From NCBI GenBank assembly GCA_934371475.1, contig CAKRNX010000006.1:1-37869 (forward strand): DNA of 37,869 nt, in the 5' to 3' direction. Origin of the DNA: an uncultured Lachnospiraceae bacterium. GTDB lineage: Bacteria; Bacillota; Clostridia; Lachnospirales; Lachnospiraceae. The notes below the pieces were generated by a model that saw only the letters and a list, made by a program, of their open reading frames with translations, ran no database searches and was not told where the DNA came from. Shown in pieces: positions 7,518-16,040 of the stretch. Numbering within the stretch: the first letter of the stretch is position 1; each line of letters starts with the position of its first letter. Made by a program: the position numbers and the translations under genes.

Positions 7518-9011
7518 TCAGCCTCCTAATGCATTTCGAATAATTGTTTCCTGCCTGATATCCTGCTCTTCCAGGATGCCCACCTGACGCATTTCCCGCA
7601 TAACCACGACGCGATGGCTCATGTGTATGATTTCAGGCAGCTCGGAAGATATCAGGATCACACCGATCCCGCTGTCAGCCATTTCCTTGATCAGCTGGTA
7701 AATTTCCTGCTTGGCTCCCACATCAATCCCTCTTGTAGGCTCATCCAGGATCAGCACCTTCGGTTTTGTTGCCAGCCACTTGCCCAGCACAACTTTCTGC
7801 TGGTTGCCGCCGCTGAGATTTTTAATTTTCTGTCTGTAAGAAGGCGTTTTTACCGACAGCTTTCTGCTGTATCCTTCCACAATCTCCTTATTCTTTTTTC
7901 TGTCCAGTCGGATCCCGTGGATGAGTTCATCCAGCACGCAGAGTGTCATATTGTAATCAATATCCTGTATCAGAACGAGTCCTTCATCCTTTCTGCTCTC
8001 CGGACATAACGCAATTCCTGCATCTATCGCATCCCTGGGACAGGCAATATTCAGCTCTCTGCCTTCCAGGTATATTTTTCCGTCTTCAATCGGATCTACA
8101 CCGAAAATCATTCTCATAATCTCGGTACGACCGCTTCCTACAAGGCCGTAAAATCCAAGAATTTCCTTTTCATGCAGCTCAAAACTGATGTTTTTCAGTT
8201 TGCCGGGACTTGACAGATTTTCCACGCGGAAAATCTCTTTTCCCTGATCCCATTCTTTTTTGGGGAACACATCACGGAATTCCCGTCCTACCATCATACT
8301 CATCAGCTGCTCATTGTTCGTATCCACCACATCCATACTTCCCACATACTGTCCATCTCGGATAACAGTAATTGTATCGCAGATTGTAAATATTTCTTCC
8401 AGCCGATGTGAAATATAAATGATTGATATGTTTTTTTCTTTCAGTATCTTGATAAAATCAAAAAGCTTCTGCACTTCTTTGTCTGACAGGGAAGAGGTCG
8501 GCTCATCCATCACGATAATTCTTGCATCCATGGACAACGCCTTGGCGATTTCCACCATCTGCTGCTGGGCTGTGGTCAGCTTTCCCACTTTCTGGGTCGG
8601 CTCGATTCCGTCCAGTCCAAACGTGTCCATGATTTCTCTTGCCCGCGCATTCAGCTCCCGGTCTTTTACCATGCCAAAACGCCCTGTCTCCATTCTGCCT
8701 AAGAAGATGTTCTCTGCCACTGTCATATTCGTGGCAAGGCACAGTTCCTGGTGAATAATGCTGATCCGGTACCGCTGCGCGTCAGCTACACTTTTAATTT
8801 CTGCCTTTTCTCCGTCAATATAAATATTTCCCCCGTCCGGCTGATGAATACCGCCCAGTACTTTGATCAATGTAGATTTTCCCGCGCCGTTTTCCCCCAG
8901 CAGCGCATGGATTTCTCCTTCTTTCAGGTCAAGAGAAATATTGTCCAGAGCAACAACCCCAGGAAACACTTTCCTGATATTCTCCATTTTCAAAATTGTC
9001 TTTCCAGTCAT
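7518..9011 (-). CDS. Sugar ABC transporter ATP-binding protein, RbsA/MglA family (duplicated)
   Basis: A 497-aa protein with two ABC domains in tandem, normal for CUT2 importers. Domain 1 has Walker A GENGAGKST, signature LTTAQQQ and Walker B IIVMDEPTSSL. Domain 2 has the degenerate Walker A GLVGSGRTE, signature LSGGNQQKV and Walker B VLILDEPTRGIDVG. It powers uptake together with the adjacent RbsC-like permease. It is separated from the upstream binding-protein gene by a terminator and a full-length repeat element, so it is probably expressed at a lower level than the binding protein. Confidence 0.94.
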   Translation of the reverse strand: MTGKTILKMENIRKVFPGVVALDNISLDLKEGEIHALLGENGAGKSTLIKVLGGIHQPDGGNIYIDGEKAEIKSVADAQRYRISIIHQELCLATNMTVAENIFLGRMETGRFGMVKDRELNARAREIMDTFGLDGIEPTQKVGKLTTAQQQMVEIAKALSMDARIIVMDEPTSSLSDKEVQKLFDFIKILKEKNISIIYISHRLEEIFTICDTITVIRDGQYVGSMDVVDTNNEQLMSMMVGREFRDVFPKKEWDQGKEIFRVENLSSPGKLKNISFELHEKEILGFYGLVGSGRTEIMRMIFGVDPIEDGKIYLEGRELNIACPRDAIDAGIALCPESRKDEGLVLIQDIDYNMTLCVLDELIHGIRLDRKKNKEIVEGYSRKLSVKTPSYRQKIKNLSGGNQQKVVLGKWLATKPKVLILDEPTRGIDVGAKQEIYQLIKEMADSGIGVILISSELPEIIHMSHRVVVMREMRQVGILEEQDIRQETIIRNALGG

Positions 9012-9043
9012 ATACTCTCTCCTTTCCCAGTATCACTACACAT

Positions 9044-9200
9044 AACAAAAGTGTGCTTCGCCCCCGCGGGCCACTATTTTGGAAGCACAACTTTTGTTCC
9101 GTGCGCGAGCAGGCTGCGTATACAGCTTAATTCTACTCTGCGAGCTGCGCATCCTGCCGACGGCTTCTTGTATAAGAAATTATCGAAATTTCCTATACAA
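9044..9200 (+). repeat. Intergenic repeat, subtype 1, full copy (A)
   Basis: Modules in order: ACAAAAGTGTGCTTCGC with its imperfect complement GCACAACTTTTGT, CGCGCGAGCAGG, GCGAGCTGCGCATC, a core GCCGACGGC, and a hairpin TTGTATAAGAAATT / AATTTCCTATACAA. The first 100 bp closely match the copy at 26627-26790, while the terminal hairpin has a different sequence. It lies between a terminator and the ATPase gene. Confidence 0.8.
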
Positions 9201-9241
9201 AAAGCAGACTCTCCGGCCGTTTCTCAACAGAAGAGTCTGCT
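9198..9241 (-). terminator. Internal terminator after the binding-protein gene
   Basis: AGCAGACTCT (9203-9212) and AGAGTCTGCT (9232-9241) form a perfect 10-bp stem, followed on the minus strand by TTTTTG. It stands 9 nt after the binding-protein stop, inside the operon, so partial readthrough would favour the binding protein over the ATPase and permease. Confidence 0.8.
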
Positions 9242-9250
9242 GTCTGCTGC

Positions 9251-10183
9251 TTAGAACTGTTTTCCGTCAAACTCGTCTACGTTTTCTGCTGTGATATTGG
9301 TAATCGGAATTACATACATTTCATCGTATTCTTCACCTGCAAAAATATGTTTTGCAACTTCTACAGCCTTTTCACCGATCTGCTGCGGGGACTGAGCTGC
9401 GGTACATAACAGATCGCCTGCCTTAATCATATCGATGGCATCCTGGGAACCATCGATGGCAACTACGTAGATGCCTTCCAATCCGGAGCCCTTAATTGCT
9501 GCCACACAGCCGGCTGCGGTCGGATCATTGATTGCGAAAATACCTGTGATGTCCGGGTCGCCCTGCAGAGCAACTTCTGTATGCTCCTGAGCCTCTGTTA
9601 CGTTGCCGTGAGCGCTCTGGCGATATACAATTTCCACATCCGGATAGTTTTCCAAAATCTCTTCAAAACCGTCTGTTCTATCGCGCACACATGCCACTTC
9701 ATTATGATCAATAATGGCAACTTTTCCTTTGCCGCCCATTGCATCGATCAGAGCCTGTCCTGCCAGACGTCCTGCATCTACATTATCCGATACGATTGTG
9801 GAACAAACCAGATCTGCATCTGCTACCTGTGTATCGATTGCAATCACCGGAATACCAGCCTCTTCTGCTTCTTTCAGAGCCGGTTTGATTCCTTCGGAAT
9901 CTACTGCATCTACGATGATTACGTCTACCTGTGAACTGATCATATCACTGATCTGATCGATCTGAGTCTGAATATCCAGCGCCGGATCCGGAGCCATCAC
10001 TTCATCGCCTTCATCGATTGCACTCTCAACGCCCTCGATCTCAGCCAGGAAAAAGCTGTTATTATGTGTCATAACAGACACGCCGTATACTTTTCCTGCC
10101 TCATCTGCGCCTGCTGCCATAGCTCCCATTGCTGTTACTGCCGCGAACACTGTTAAAAATGCAGCCATGTTTCTTTTTTTCAT
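9251..10183 (-). CDS. Sugar-binding protein of a CUT2 ABC importer, without lipobox cysteine
   Basis: A 310-aa RbsB-like extracellular binding protein (Peripla_BP_4 type). Family features include the repeated helices of QISDMISSQVDVIIVD, PVIAIDTQV, GFEEILENYPDVEIV and GIFAINDPTAAG, and the hinge segment VVAIDGSQDAIDMI. The N-terminus (MKKRNMAAFLTVFAAVTAMG) is a signal peptide, but no cysteine follows it; the likely cut is in AMAAGADEAG. Gram-positive binding proteins are normally lipoproteins, so this one may be released or held in another way. It is followed by an internal terminator. A 195-bp spacer containing repeat copy E separates it from the kinase gene. Confidence 0.92.
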   Translation of the reverse strand: MKKRNMAAFLTVFAAVTAMGAMAAGADEAGKVYGVSVMTHNNSFFLAEIEGVESAIDEGDEVMAPDPALDIQTQIDQISDMISSQVDVIIVDAVDSEGIKPALKEAEEAGIPVIAIDTQVADADLVCSTIVSDNVDAGRLAGQALIDAMGGKGKVAIIDHNEVACVRDRTDGFEEILENYPDVEIVYRQSAHGNVTEAQEHTEVALQGDPDITGIFAINDPTAAGCVAAIKGSGLEGIYVVAIDGSQDAIDMIKAGDLLCTAAQSPQQIGEKAVEVAKHIFAGEEYDEMYVIPITNITAENVDEFDGKQF

Positions 10184-10261
10184 TGTAAAACCCTCCTTCG
10201 TTTTATAAAAATTTATTACGTCTGCCGATGATACCCCCCAGTATCCCCGGTCAGTACTTTA

Positions 10262-10366
10262 CTCTAACTTCTCCGCGAACTGCATTCAAGAATGCCCCGG
10301 CATTCTTGCTGCGAGGTGCGTATCATGCATCTGCATGGTATATTTCTCCTGCGCACCCTTCTGGCT
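10262..10366 (+). repeat. Intergenic repeat, subtype 2, 5' half (E)
   Basis: Contains the palindrome CAAGAATGCC / GGCATTCTTG (10287-10308), then TCATGCATCTGCATGG and CCTGCGCACC. The last two match the 5' half of the copy at 23310-23460. No core or 3' hairpin is present. It fills the spacer between the kinase and binding-protein genes. Confidence 0.55.
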
Positions 10367-10378
10367 GTTTCTTATGAC

Positions 10379-11902
10379 TTATGACACCAGATCTCTGCAG
10401 TACGGCGAAAGTTCTTTCGCATATCTGTTATACTGTGCCCGAAGCTCGCTATATCTCGCCGCCAGCTCTGCTCTTGGCTCATATACTTCTTTCACATGTA
10501 CATGCTCTGCCGTGATCGCCTTCACATCGTCCGCCAGACCTATGCCGTTGGCCGCCAGTACGCAGGCACCCCACAGCGCGATGTCTTCACGGTTGAGCCG
10601 TTCAAATGTTCTCTGACTTACATCTGCCAGCATCTGCGTCCATACCGCAGACTTGGCTCCGCCGCCGATGATTTTTACATGTTTCTTCTCACAGTCTGGA
10701 TATTTCCTTTCAATACGCTCAATCGCCGTAGCTACCGCATAGGAAAAGCTCTCCTGCAGTGCCCGGTAAAAATGCGCCCTGGTATGTGCCCAGTTAAATC
10801 CCATCCAGACACCCTTAAGGTCTCCGTCAAACGGCATCGCCGTACCACCCATCATCCCCACTGCCATCAGACCATCGCAGCCCGGCTGAATTTTTTCCAC
10901 CTCAACATCGATACGTTTAAACGCATCTCCCAGCTTTTCACCGCTCTGTCTGGCAAAATTGTCCATAAACCAGTTCAGGGAAATGCCGGAACCGGGAATA
11001 TAATAATGTGCATACATATCTCCCGGGAAAGCACCGGCCAGCACATCAAAATATCTTTCTTCAAAATCAGGGCAGAAATCATCGACCAGACAGCTGAGTC
11101 CCGCATAGGAAGCCGCCTCGAAAATAATATCGCCTTTCTTCAATATGTTGGCTCCCACACAGCCCGCAATCTTGTCGCCTGCTCCGGAAATCAGCGGGAT
11201 CCCGCTCTTTAATCCTGTGGCAGCCGCTGAAGCCTGTGAGAGATGGCCCACAATCTCATTGGACTGGGATACTCTGGGCAGGAATTTCTCCTGCACACCC
11301 AGCTCACCGCAGATCACATCGGACCAGTCCCTGTTCCTGATATCAGCCAGTCCTGTCCATGCCAGGAACGAACCATCCATCGTAGCGTTCTCAATCGGTA
11401 CATCTCCAAGTTTGCCGATCACGTAGCCGCTGATCATCATATATTTGGCAATGCGTTCCGCTTCCTGCGGAAAGTCATTTTTAAACCATTCGTATTTTGT
11501 CGAAAACAGAGGTGCATTCGTTCCTGAAATAGCCAGGAATTTGTCGGCCATCTGTTCCATCTGTTTTTCCGCGTAGGGTGTATATCTGGTATCCAGGGAA
11601 CAGGACCATCCTGTCACATCGCCCCAGTCTTTATCTACGCCCATAAACCCGGCCATCTGCCCGGTAAAAGCGATTGCCTCCACATTTTCTGCCCGATCGC
11701 CCACCAGTTCTGTCACTTTGCGGATACAGCGCAGCACTGACTGCACCAGCTCCTCACCGTGCTGTATAAAAATGCCGGACGCCGGACGTTCTGATTTCAC
11801 TTCTTCGTCTGCAAGGGCAATACACTCGCTGTCCAGGTTGTAGATCCCGGCTTTTACAAAGCTGGTTCCCAGATCCACCGCCATCAAAAGCTCTTTTCCC
11901 AT
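10379..11902 (-). CDS. FGGY-family carbohydrate kinase (xylulokinase-like)
   Basis: A 507-aa sugar or polyol kinase. The N-terminal ATPase fold begins AVDLGTSFVKAGIY. FTGQMAGFMGVD is near 79-90, and the catalytic-base motif GAGDKIAG (D243) corresponds to the GGGDQ-type motif of xylulokinase. IIGGGAKSAVWTQMLADV closes the adenosine site. The length is normal for the family. Its ATG follows the GatD-like stop by 3 nt with GGAGG overlapping that gene's end, so dehydrogenase and kinase are co-translated. The likely route is oxidation of an imported polyol, then phosphorylation of the ketose. The exact substrate cannot be read from the sequence; ketopentoses and tetritols are possible. Confidence 0.9.
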   Translation of the reverse strand: MGKELLMAVDLGTSFVKAGIYNLDSECIALADEEVKSERPASGIFIQHGEELVQSVLRCIRKVTELVGDRAENVEAIAFTGQMAGFMGVDKDWGDVTGWSCSLDTRYTPYAEKQMEQMADKFLAISGTNAPLFSTKYEWFKNDFPQEAERIAKYMMISGYVIGKLGDVPIENATMDGSFLAWTGLADIRNRDWSDVICGELGVQEKFLPRVSQSNEIVGHLSQASAAATGLKSGIPLISGAGDKIAGCVGANILKKGDIIFEAASYAGLSCLVDDFCPDFEERYFDVLAGAFPGDMYAHYYIPGSGISLNWFMDNFARQSGEKLGDAFKRIDVEVEKIQPGCDGLMAVGMMGGTAMPFDGDLKGVWMGFNWAHTRAHFYRALQESFSYAVATAIERIERKYPDCEKKHVKIIGGGAKSAVWTQMLADVSQRTFERLNREDIALWGACVLAANGIGLADDVKAITAEHVHVKEVYEPRAELAARYSELRAQYNRYAKELSPYCRDLVS

Positions 11903-11905
11903 GCC

Positions 11906-12943
11906 TTATTCCTCCGTCATGTCAAAAAGTACCTTAATATAGGGAATCTTTCTTGCGGCCATATCTGCCAGAACCTCCGGCATCTGGGAAAGTCTGAATT
12001 TGTGCGTCACTAACGGTGCAAACGTCAGCTTTCCTTCTTCCAGAAAACGGATAATCTCCGTCCACTCCCTGCCCGGGAACGGATCGGAATAGGAATTCCA
12101 TGATCCTACCGTATGGATCTCTCCCCGTACAATTCTCTCAAATGTCTTGGGCGGAAGCACCACATCTCTGTGAGCCGTCCCCAGATACAGCACCCTGCCC
12201 TGATCTCGGACGGCGCGGATACACTGTTCCTGCGTAATCGGAGTTCCGGCAGTCTCCACCGCCGCGTCCACTCCACCGCCAAGCTCCTGATGCAGCCGTT
12301 CGATCGGATCTTCTTTCATCGAATTGATGACAAAATCTGCGCCCAGTTTTTTCGCCATCTCCAGTTTCTCCTGATCGATATCTACCGCTGCGATATAGTT
12401 TGCTCCTACCAGTTTCAGCAGGCTCACTGCAAGCAGTCCGATCGCTCCGCATCCAAATACTGCCACGCGCTCCTGACCTGTCAGCTGAAGCTTGTACAAG
12501 CCGTGAATCGTCACTGCCGCCGGTTCAATCACTGCCGCTTCCTCGTAGGAAACAGTATCCGGCAGATGCAGTACATTTCTCGTCGGTGCCTTCACATATT
12601 CGGCAAACGCTCCATCCGTTCTGGAACCAAGGAAATTGTAATCTCTGCACTGACCATAATGTCCCTGCCTGCACATCTCACACCTGAAACACGGCATCAA
12701 AGGTGCAACCACCACACGGTCGCCCTTTTTAAAGCCATCTCCGTCAGAAGCTGCCTCACCGGCAAACTCATGTCCCGGTGTACACGGAAAATGGTATGTT
12801 CCGGTCACCATAATACGCGGAATGTCACTGCCGCACACACCAGCGGAATGTACTTTAATTAAAATCTCCCCCTCTCCCGGTACAGGACAGGCAACTTCTT
12901 CGATCCTCAGATCCCCCGGGCTGTATAATCTTGCTGCTTTCAT
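11906..12943 (-). CDS. Zinc-dependent dehydrogenase, GatD-like
   Basis: This 345-aa medium-chain dehydrogenase has the catalytic zinc ligands in GVCGSDIPRI and GHEFAGE, and the structural-zinc cysteines in PCFRCEMCRQGHYGQC. The Rossmann motif VAVFGCGAIG lies near the middle. The C-terminal GSWNSYSDPFPGREW closely resembles galactitol-1-phosphate 5-dehydrogenase, so a polyol or polyol-phosphate substrate is likely. I chose the ATG at 12943, not 12964, because GGAGGG stands just before it and MKAARLYSPG is a typical start. It is the first gene of the main transport operon, under an extended -10 promoter with repeated operator-like boxes. Confidence 0.9.
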   Translation of the reverse strand: MKAARLYSPGDLRIEEVACPVPGEGEILIKVHSAGVCGSDIPRIMVTGTYHFPCTPGHEFAGEAASDGDGFKKGDRVVVAPLMPCFRCEMCRQGHYGQCRDYNFLGSRTDGAFAEYVKAPTRNVLHLPDTVSYEEAAVIEPAAVTIHGLYKLQLTGQERVAVFGCGAIGLLAVSLLKLVGANYIAAVDIDQEKLEMAKKLGADFVINSMKEDPIERLHQELGGGVDAAVETAGTPITQEQCIRAVRDQGRVLYLGTAHRDVVLPPKTFERIVRGEIHTVGSWNSYSDPFPGREWTEIIRFLEEGKLTFAPLVTHKFRLSQMPEVLADMAARKIPYIKVLFDMTEE

Positions 12944-13019
12944 ATCACGCCCTCCGCGCATCATTATTGTTCGCTAACTGTTTTGCTATTTTTTTGTTTT
13001 TTTACTAACTTTTTTCTTG

Positions 13020-13116
13020 ATTTTAGCATAATATTATCGTTTTTGTCAATATATAATTATTGTTTTGTTGTTGTTTTTTATTTATTGTTCTTGTTTACTG
13101 TTAATTTCTATCGTTT
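13020..13116 (-). promoter_or_regulatory. Promoter of the GatD-FGGY-RbsBAC operon with repeated TATTGTTT-type boxes
   Basis: On the minus strand, -35 TTGACA (13049-13044) and -10 TAAAAT (13025-13020) are 18 bp apart, with TGC giving an extended -10. Plus-strand boxes TATCGTTT 13035-13042 (in the spacer), TATTGTTT 13058-13065, TATTGTTC 13083-13090 and TATCGTTT 13109-13116 look like operator repeats. The same box recurs at the promoter near 19873. Confidence 0.65.
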
Positions 13117-13183
13117 CTATCTTTTCTGATAACATAGATCAACAAAAGTTGTCTACATCGCAGCAAAATGCTTGGACATTCTT

Positions 13184-13291
13184 GAAACAAAAAGAGAACC
13201 GGCCGCTCTGGTCATTTCCTTCCGGCAGACAGTCTGCTCTGTTTTCTATCTGCCGGAAAGGCTACTGACCATTCCGATCCGGTTCTCTTTT
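13184..13291 (-). terminator. Composite three-stem terminator after the second permease
   Basis: Three nested stems: AAAAGAGAACCGG (13190-13202) with 13279-13291, TGGTCA (13209-13214) with 13266-13271, and CCTTCCGGCAGA (13218-13229) with TCTGCCGGAAAGG (13249-13261, one bulge). On the minus strand it ends in CTTTTTG. It is much longer than a normal intrinsic terminator. Confidence 0.75.
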
Positions 13292-13378
13292 CATTATATA
13301 CAATAGGTAATTTTGTTTTATTTTTTATCTTATTTTCAAAATTTCTTCTGCTGTGCAGTCTGTTCCATCGTTTTATGT

Positions 13379-14329
13379 TTAGTTTGCACTCTCACTTCTG
13401 TCTGTGAATACCTGCAGGAATACGGCGATGATAATAATGATACCCTTGATGATGCCCTGCGGATATGCAGGAACTGCCAGCAGGTTCATAATGTTGCTGA
13501 TCAGTGCCAGTACAAGGGCGCCGATAACAGCTTTGAATACCATACCTTTTCCGCCTGCCAGACTGGCTCCACCGATCACGCAGGACGCGATGGCATCCAG
13601 CTCCTGTCCTTCACCGATTGTTCCGCTTCCGGTTGAGGCACGGGCTGCGATAAAGATACCACCAAGCACTGCAAGTGTGCCGGAGATGGCATACACGGAC
13701 ACCAGATATTTCTTTACGCGGATACCTGCCATCTCTACTGCCTCTGCGTTGGAGCCTACTGCAATAACAATACGTCCGTAAGCGGTGTATTTCTGCACCA
13801 GGCACAGGAAGATGATCAGCAGTACTGTGATAATCAGGATCGGATAACCGTACTGTCCTTTTACGAGAGTTGCCAGTGTGTCTGTCTCCAGACGGATCGG
13901 GCTTCCGTTCGTGATCACCAGCGATGCACTTCTTGCAATGGTCATCATGGCCAGGGATGCTACAAAGCCCTGGAAATTACAGTACGCTACCAGAAAACCG
14001 GTGAATGCACCGCAGATCACGCCCACGACCAGGCTGATCAGCATGGCGGGAACAAAATGGAACCCTGCGTTGACGATCATGTATGCGGTGCAGGAAGATC
14101 CCAAGGCCATCATAGAACCTACTGACAGGTCAATTCCGCCCGTCAGGATGACGAACAGCATGCCAAGAACCACGCACATCGGACCTGCCTGCTGCAGCGC
14201 AATGTTTCTTAGGTTCATCACGGCCAGAAAACGGTCAGACACCAGTGAACAGGCAATGATCAGGCCAAGAAAAATCAGATACGTATTATTACGGATTAAA
14301 AATTTTTTGATACTTGTCTTATTCTTCAT
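13379..14329 (-). CDS. Sugar ABC transporter permease, RbsC family (second transporter)
   Basis: A 316-aa CUT2 permease with VVLGMLFVILTGGIDLSVGS and ELDAIASCVIGGASLAGGKG, and about nine hydrophobic segments. Its ATG shares one base with the stop of the ATPase gene (TGATG), so the two are translationally coupled. No binding-protein gene accompanies the pair, so it may share the binding protein at 9251 or have lost its own. The nested terminator at 13184-13291 ends the unit. Confidence 0.92.
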   Translation of the reverse strand: MKNKTSIKKFLIRNNTYLIFLGLIIACSLVSDRFLAVMNLRNIALQQAGPMCVVLGMLFVILTGGIDLSVGSMMALGSSCTAYMIVNAGFHFVPAMLISLVVGVICGAFTGFLVAYCNFQGFVASLAMMTIARSASLVITNGSPIRLETDTLATLVKGQYGYPILIITVLLIIFLCLVQKYTAYGRIVIAVGSNAEAVEMAGIRVKKYLVSVYAISGTLAVLGGIFIAARASTGSGTIGEGQELDAIASCVIGGASLAGGKGMVFKAVIGALVLALISNIMNLLAVPAYPQGIIKGIIIIIAVFLQVFTDRSESAN

Positions 14330-15798
14330 CAGTTTACCCCCATCGAATACTTGATTAATTCGTGTTCCGTCATCTCTTCCTTCGGAATTTCCCCGCGGAT
14401 CATTCCGTTCCGCATGATGATAACCCGGTCACACATTCCAATGACTTCCGGCATTTCCGATGAAATCATAATAATTGCGACACCGCTCTCTGCCAGCTGA
14501 TTAATGGTACGGTAAATTTCCGCCTTTGCCCCCACGTCTACACCGCGGGTGGGTTCATCAAATACCATGCACTTACAGTCGGCCGCAATCCATTTGGCCA
14601 GAGCCACTTTCTGCTGGTTTCCGCCGGAGAGGGAGTTGGCATTGTCTTCCATCTTTCCGTACTTCGTATGAATATTTTTCAGCACCCGCTCCACGAGGCT
14701 TTTTTCTTTCTTCTGGTCGATCACTCCCATTTTTGTGATCTTGTCAAGGCTTGCCAGCGTGGTGTTGATGCGAATACTCTGCATCAGAAGCAGTCCCTGT
14801 TTTTTTCTGTCCTCAGGCAGCAGACCAAACTGATCTTTGATGGCTTCTTTCGGATTTTTCCAGTCTACCTCTTTGCCAAAATAAATGACTCTCCCGGAGT
14901 CCTTGTGATCCGCTCCGAAGATCGCCCGCATCGTCTCCGTTCTTCCGGAACCTACCAGGCCATTGAAGCCAAGCACCTCGCCGGCGCGCACTTCAAAACT
15001 GATATTCTGCACCATCTTTCCGGCACACAGATTTTCTACTTTCAGTACCACATCTCCGATCTTCGCATGTCTCTCGGGGAAAAGATCTGTCAGCTCACGG
15101 CCTACCATCATATTCACCAGCTGCTGCTTGTTGATGTCCTCCGTATTTACTGTATCTACATAAGCGCCGTCTTTCAGCACTGTAATATGCTGGCTCAGCT
15201 CAAAGATCTCTTCCAGACGATGAGAGATGTAAATAATACTTACTCCCTCGCTCCGTAATTTTCGAATAATCCCGAACAGCTTCTCAATCTCTGAAAATGT
15301 CAGCACAGCCGTCGGCTCGTCAAATACCAGAATCTTTGCTTCTCTGGACAGGCATTTACAGATCTCCACCACCTGCTGATATGCCACGCTCAGTGTTCCG
15401 CACTTTGCATTCGGATCAATATCGTCAAATCCCAGTCTGGAAAGCTGCTCTTTCGCATCCTGGCATAATTTCTTCCAATTTATAAATCTTCCATTTCCTG
15501 TCAGTTTGTCAATAAAAATATTTTCCGCAACAGTCAGATCCGGCGCCAGCATAAATTCCTGATAAATGATGGCTATTCCAAGCTCTTTTGAATCCTTGGG
15601 ATTGGAGATTTTCACTTCTTTCCCGTCCACAAAAATCTGACCCTCGTCACGTATGTAGGCGCCGGAAAGTATTTTCATCAGTGTGGACTTTCCTGCACCG
15701 TTTTCGCCGATCAGCGCATGGATTTCTCCCGGTTCCACCCGCAGTGAAACCTTGTTAAGCGCCTTTACGCCTCCGAAATGTTTGGAAATGTCAACCAT
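14329..15798 (-). CDS. Sugar ABC transporter ATP-binding protein (second), possibly shortened N-terminus
   Basis: A 489-aa tandem ABC ATPase of the RbsA type: Walker A GENGAGKST, Walker B ILVFDEPTAVL, second-domain signature LSGGNQQKV and CMVFDEPTRGVDVG. The first ATG gives MVDISKHFGGVKAL, although homologues usually carry several residues before VDISKHFGG. The frame remains open upstream for about 12 codons (encoding EPKYRLEM, which looks like genuine family sequence) and is then closed by stops in the adjacent repeat. A CTG at 15804 or this ATG would be the start. The 5' end thus seems to have been cut by the repeat at 15826-15931. Confidence 0.88.
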   Translation of the reverse strand: MVDISKHFGGVKALNKVSLRVEPGEIHALIGENGAGKSTLMKILSGAYIRDEGQIFVDGKEVKISNPKDSKELGIAIIYQEFMLAPDLTVAENIFIDKLTGNGRFINWKKLCQDAKEQLSRLGFDDIDPNAKCGTLSVAYQQVVEICKCLSREAKILVFDEPTAVLTFSEIEKLFGIIRKLRSEGVSIIYISHRLEEIFELSQHITVLKDGAYVDTVNTEDINKQQLVNMMVGRELTDLFPERHAKIGDVVLKVENLCAGKMVQNISFEVRAGEVLGFNGLVGSGRTETMRAIFGADHKDSGRVIYFGKEVDWKNPKEAIKDQFGLLPEDRKKQGLLLMQSIRINTTLASLDKITKMGVIDQKKEKSLVERVLKNIHTKYGKMEDNANSLSGGNQQKVALAKWIAADCKCMVFDEPTRGVDVGAKAEIYRTINQLAESGVAIIMISSEMPEVIGMCDRVIIMRNGMIRGEIPKEEMTEHELIKYSMGVN

Positions 15799-15825
15799 TT
15801 CCAGTCTGTATTTAGGCTCCTGCCA

Positions 15826-15931
15826 TCGATCAGTTTATCAGCAAGCTGTAACAGGCTGCGCACCTCTGCATCTGCACCCTGCCAGAGGCTGTATCAGACA
15901 GGAGATGGACTCCCACCGCTGATAATGACTT
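15826..15931 (+). repeat. Intergenic repeat, subtype 2 (H)
   Basis: CTGCGCACCTCTGCATCT is nearly identical to part of the copy at 23310-23460. It is followed by a GCCAGAGGC core, then CTGTATCAG and ACTCCCACCGCTGAT, matching the 3' half of that copy. It sits directly upstream of the second ATPase gene. Confidence 0.7.
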
Positions 15932-15970
15932 GTTTCTCACCACCTGCGGAGATGAGAGTTACCTCAGAAA

Positions 15971-16018
15971 CAAAAAGAGAGCTGATGCCATATCTAGTTT
16001 GCAGCAGCCCTCTTTTTT
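15971..16018 (-). terminator. Terminator of the GldA-like gene
   Basis: AAAAAGAG-AGCTG (15972-15984) pairs with CAGC-CCTCTTTTTT (about 16002-16018) with small bulges. On the minus strand the stem is followed by TTTTTG. It lies 22 nt after the stop at 16041 and separates this unit from the second transporter. Confidence 0.65.
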
Positions 16019-16040
16019 CCCAATTTTAATTTTTCAGTTT

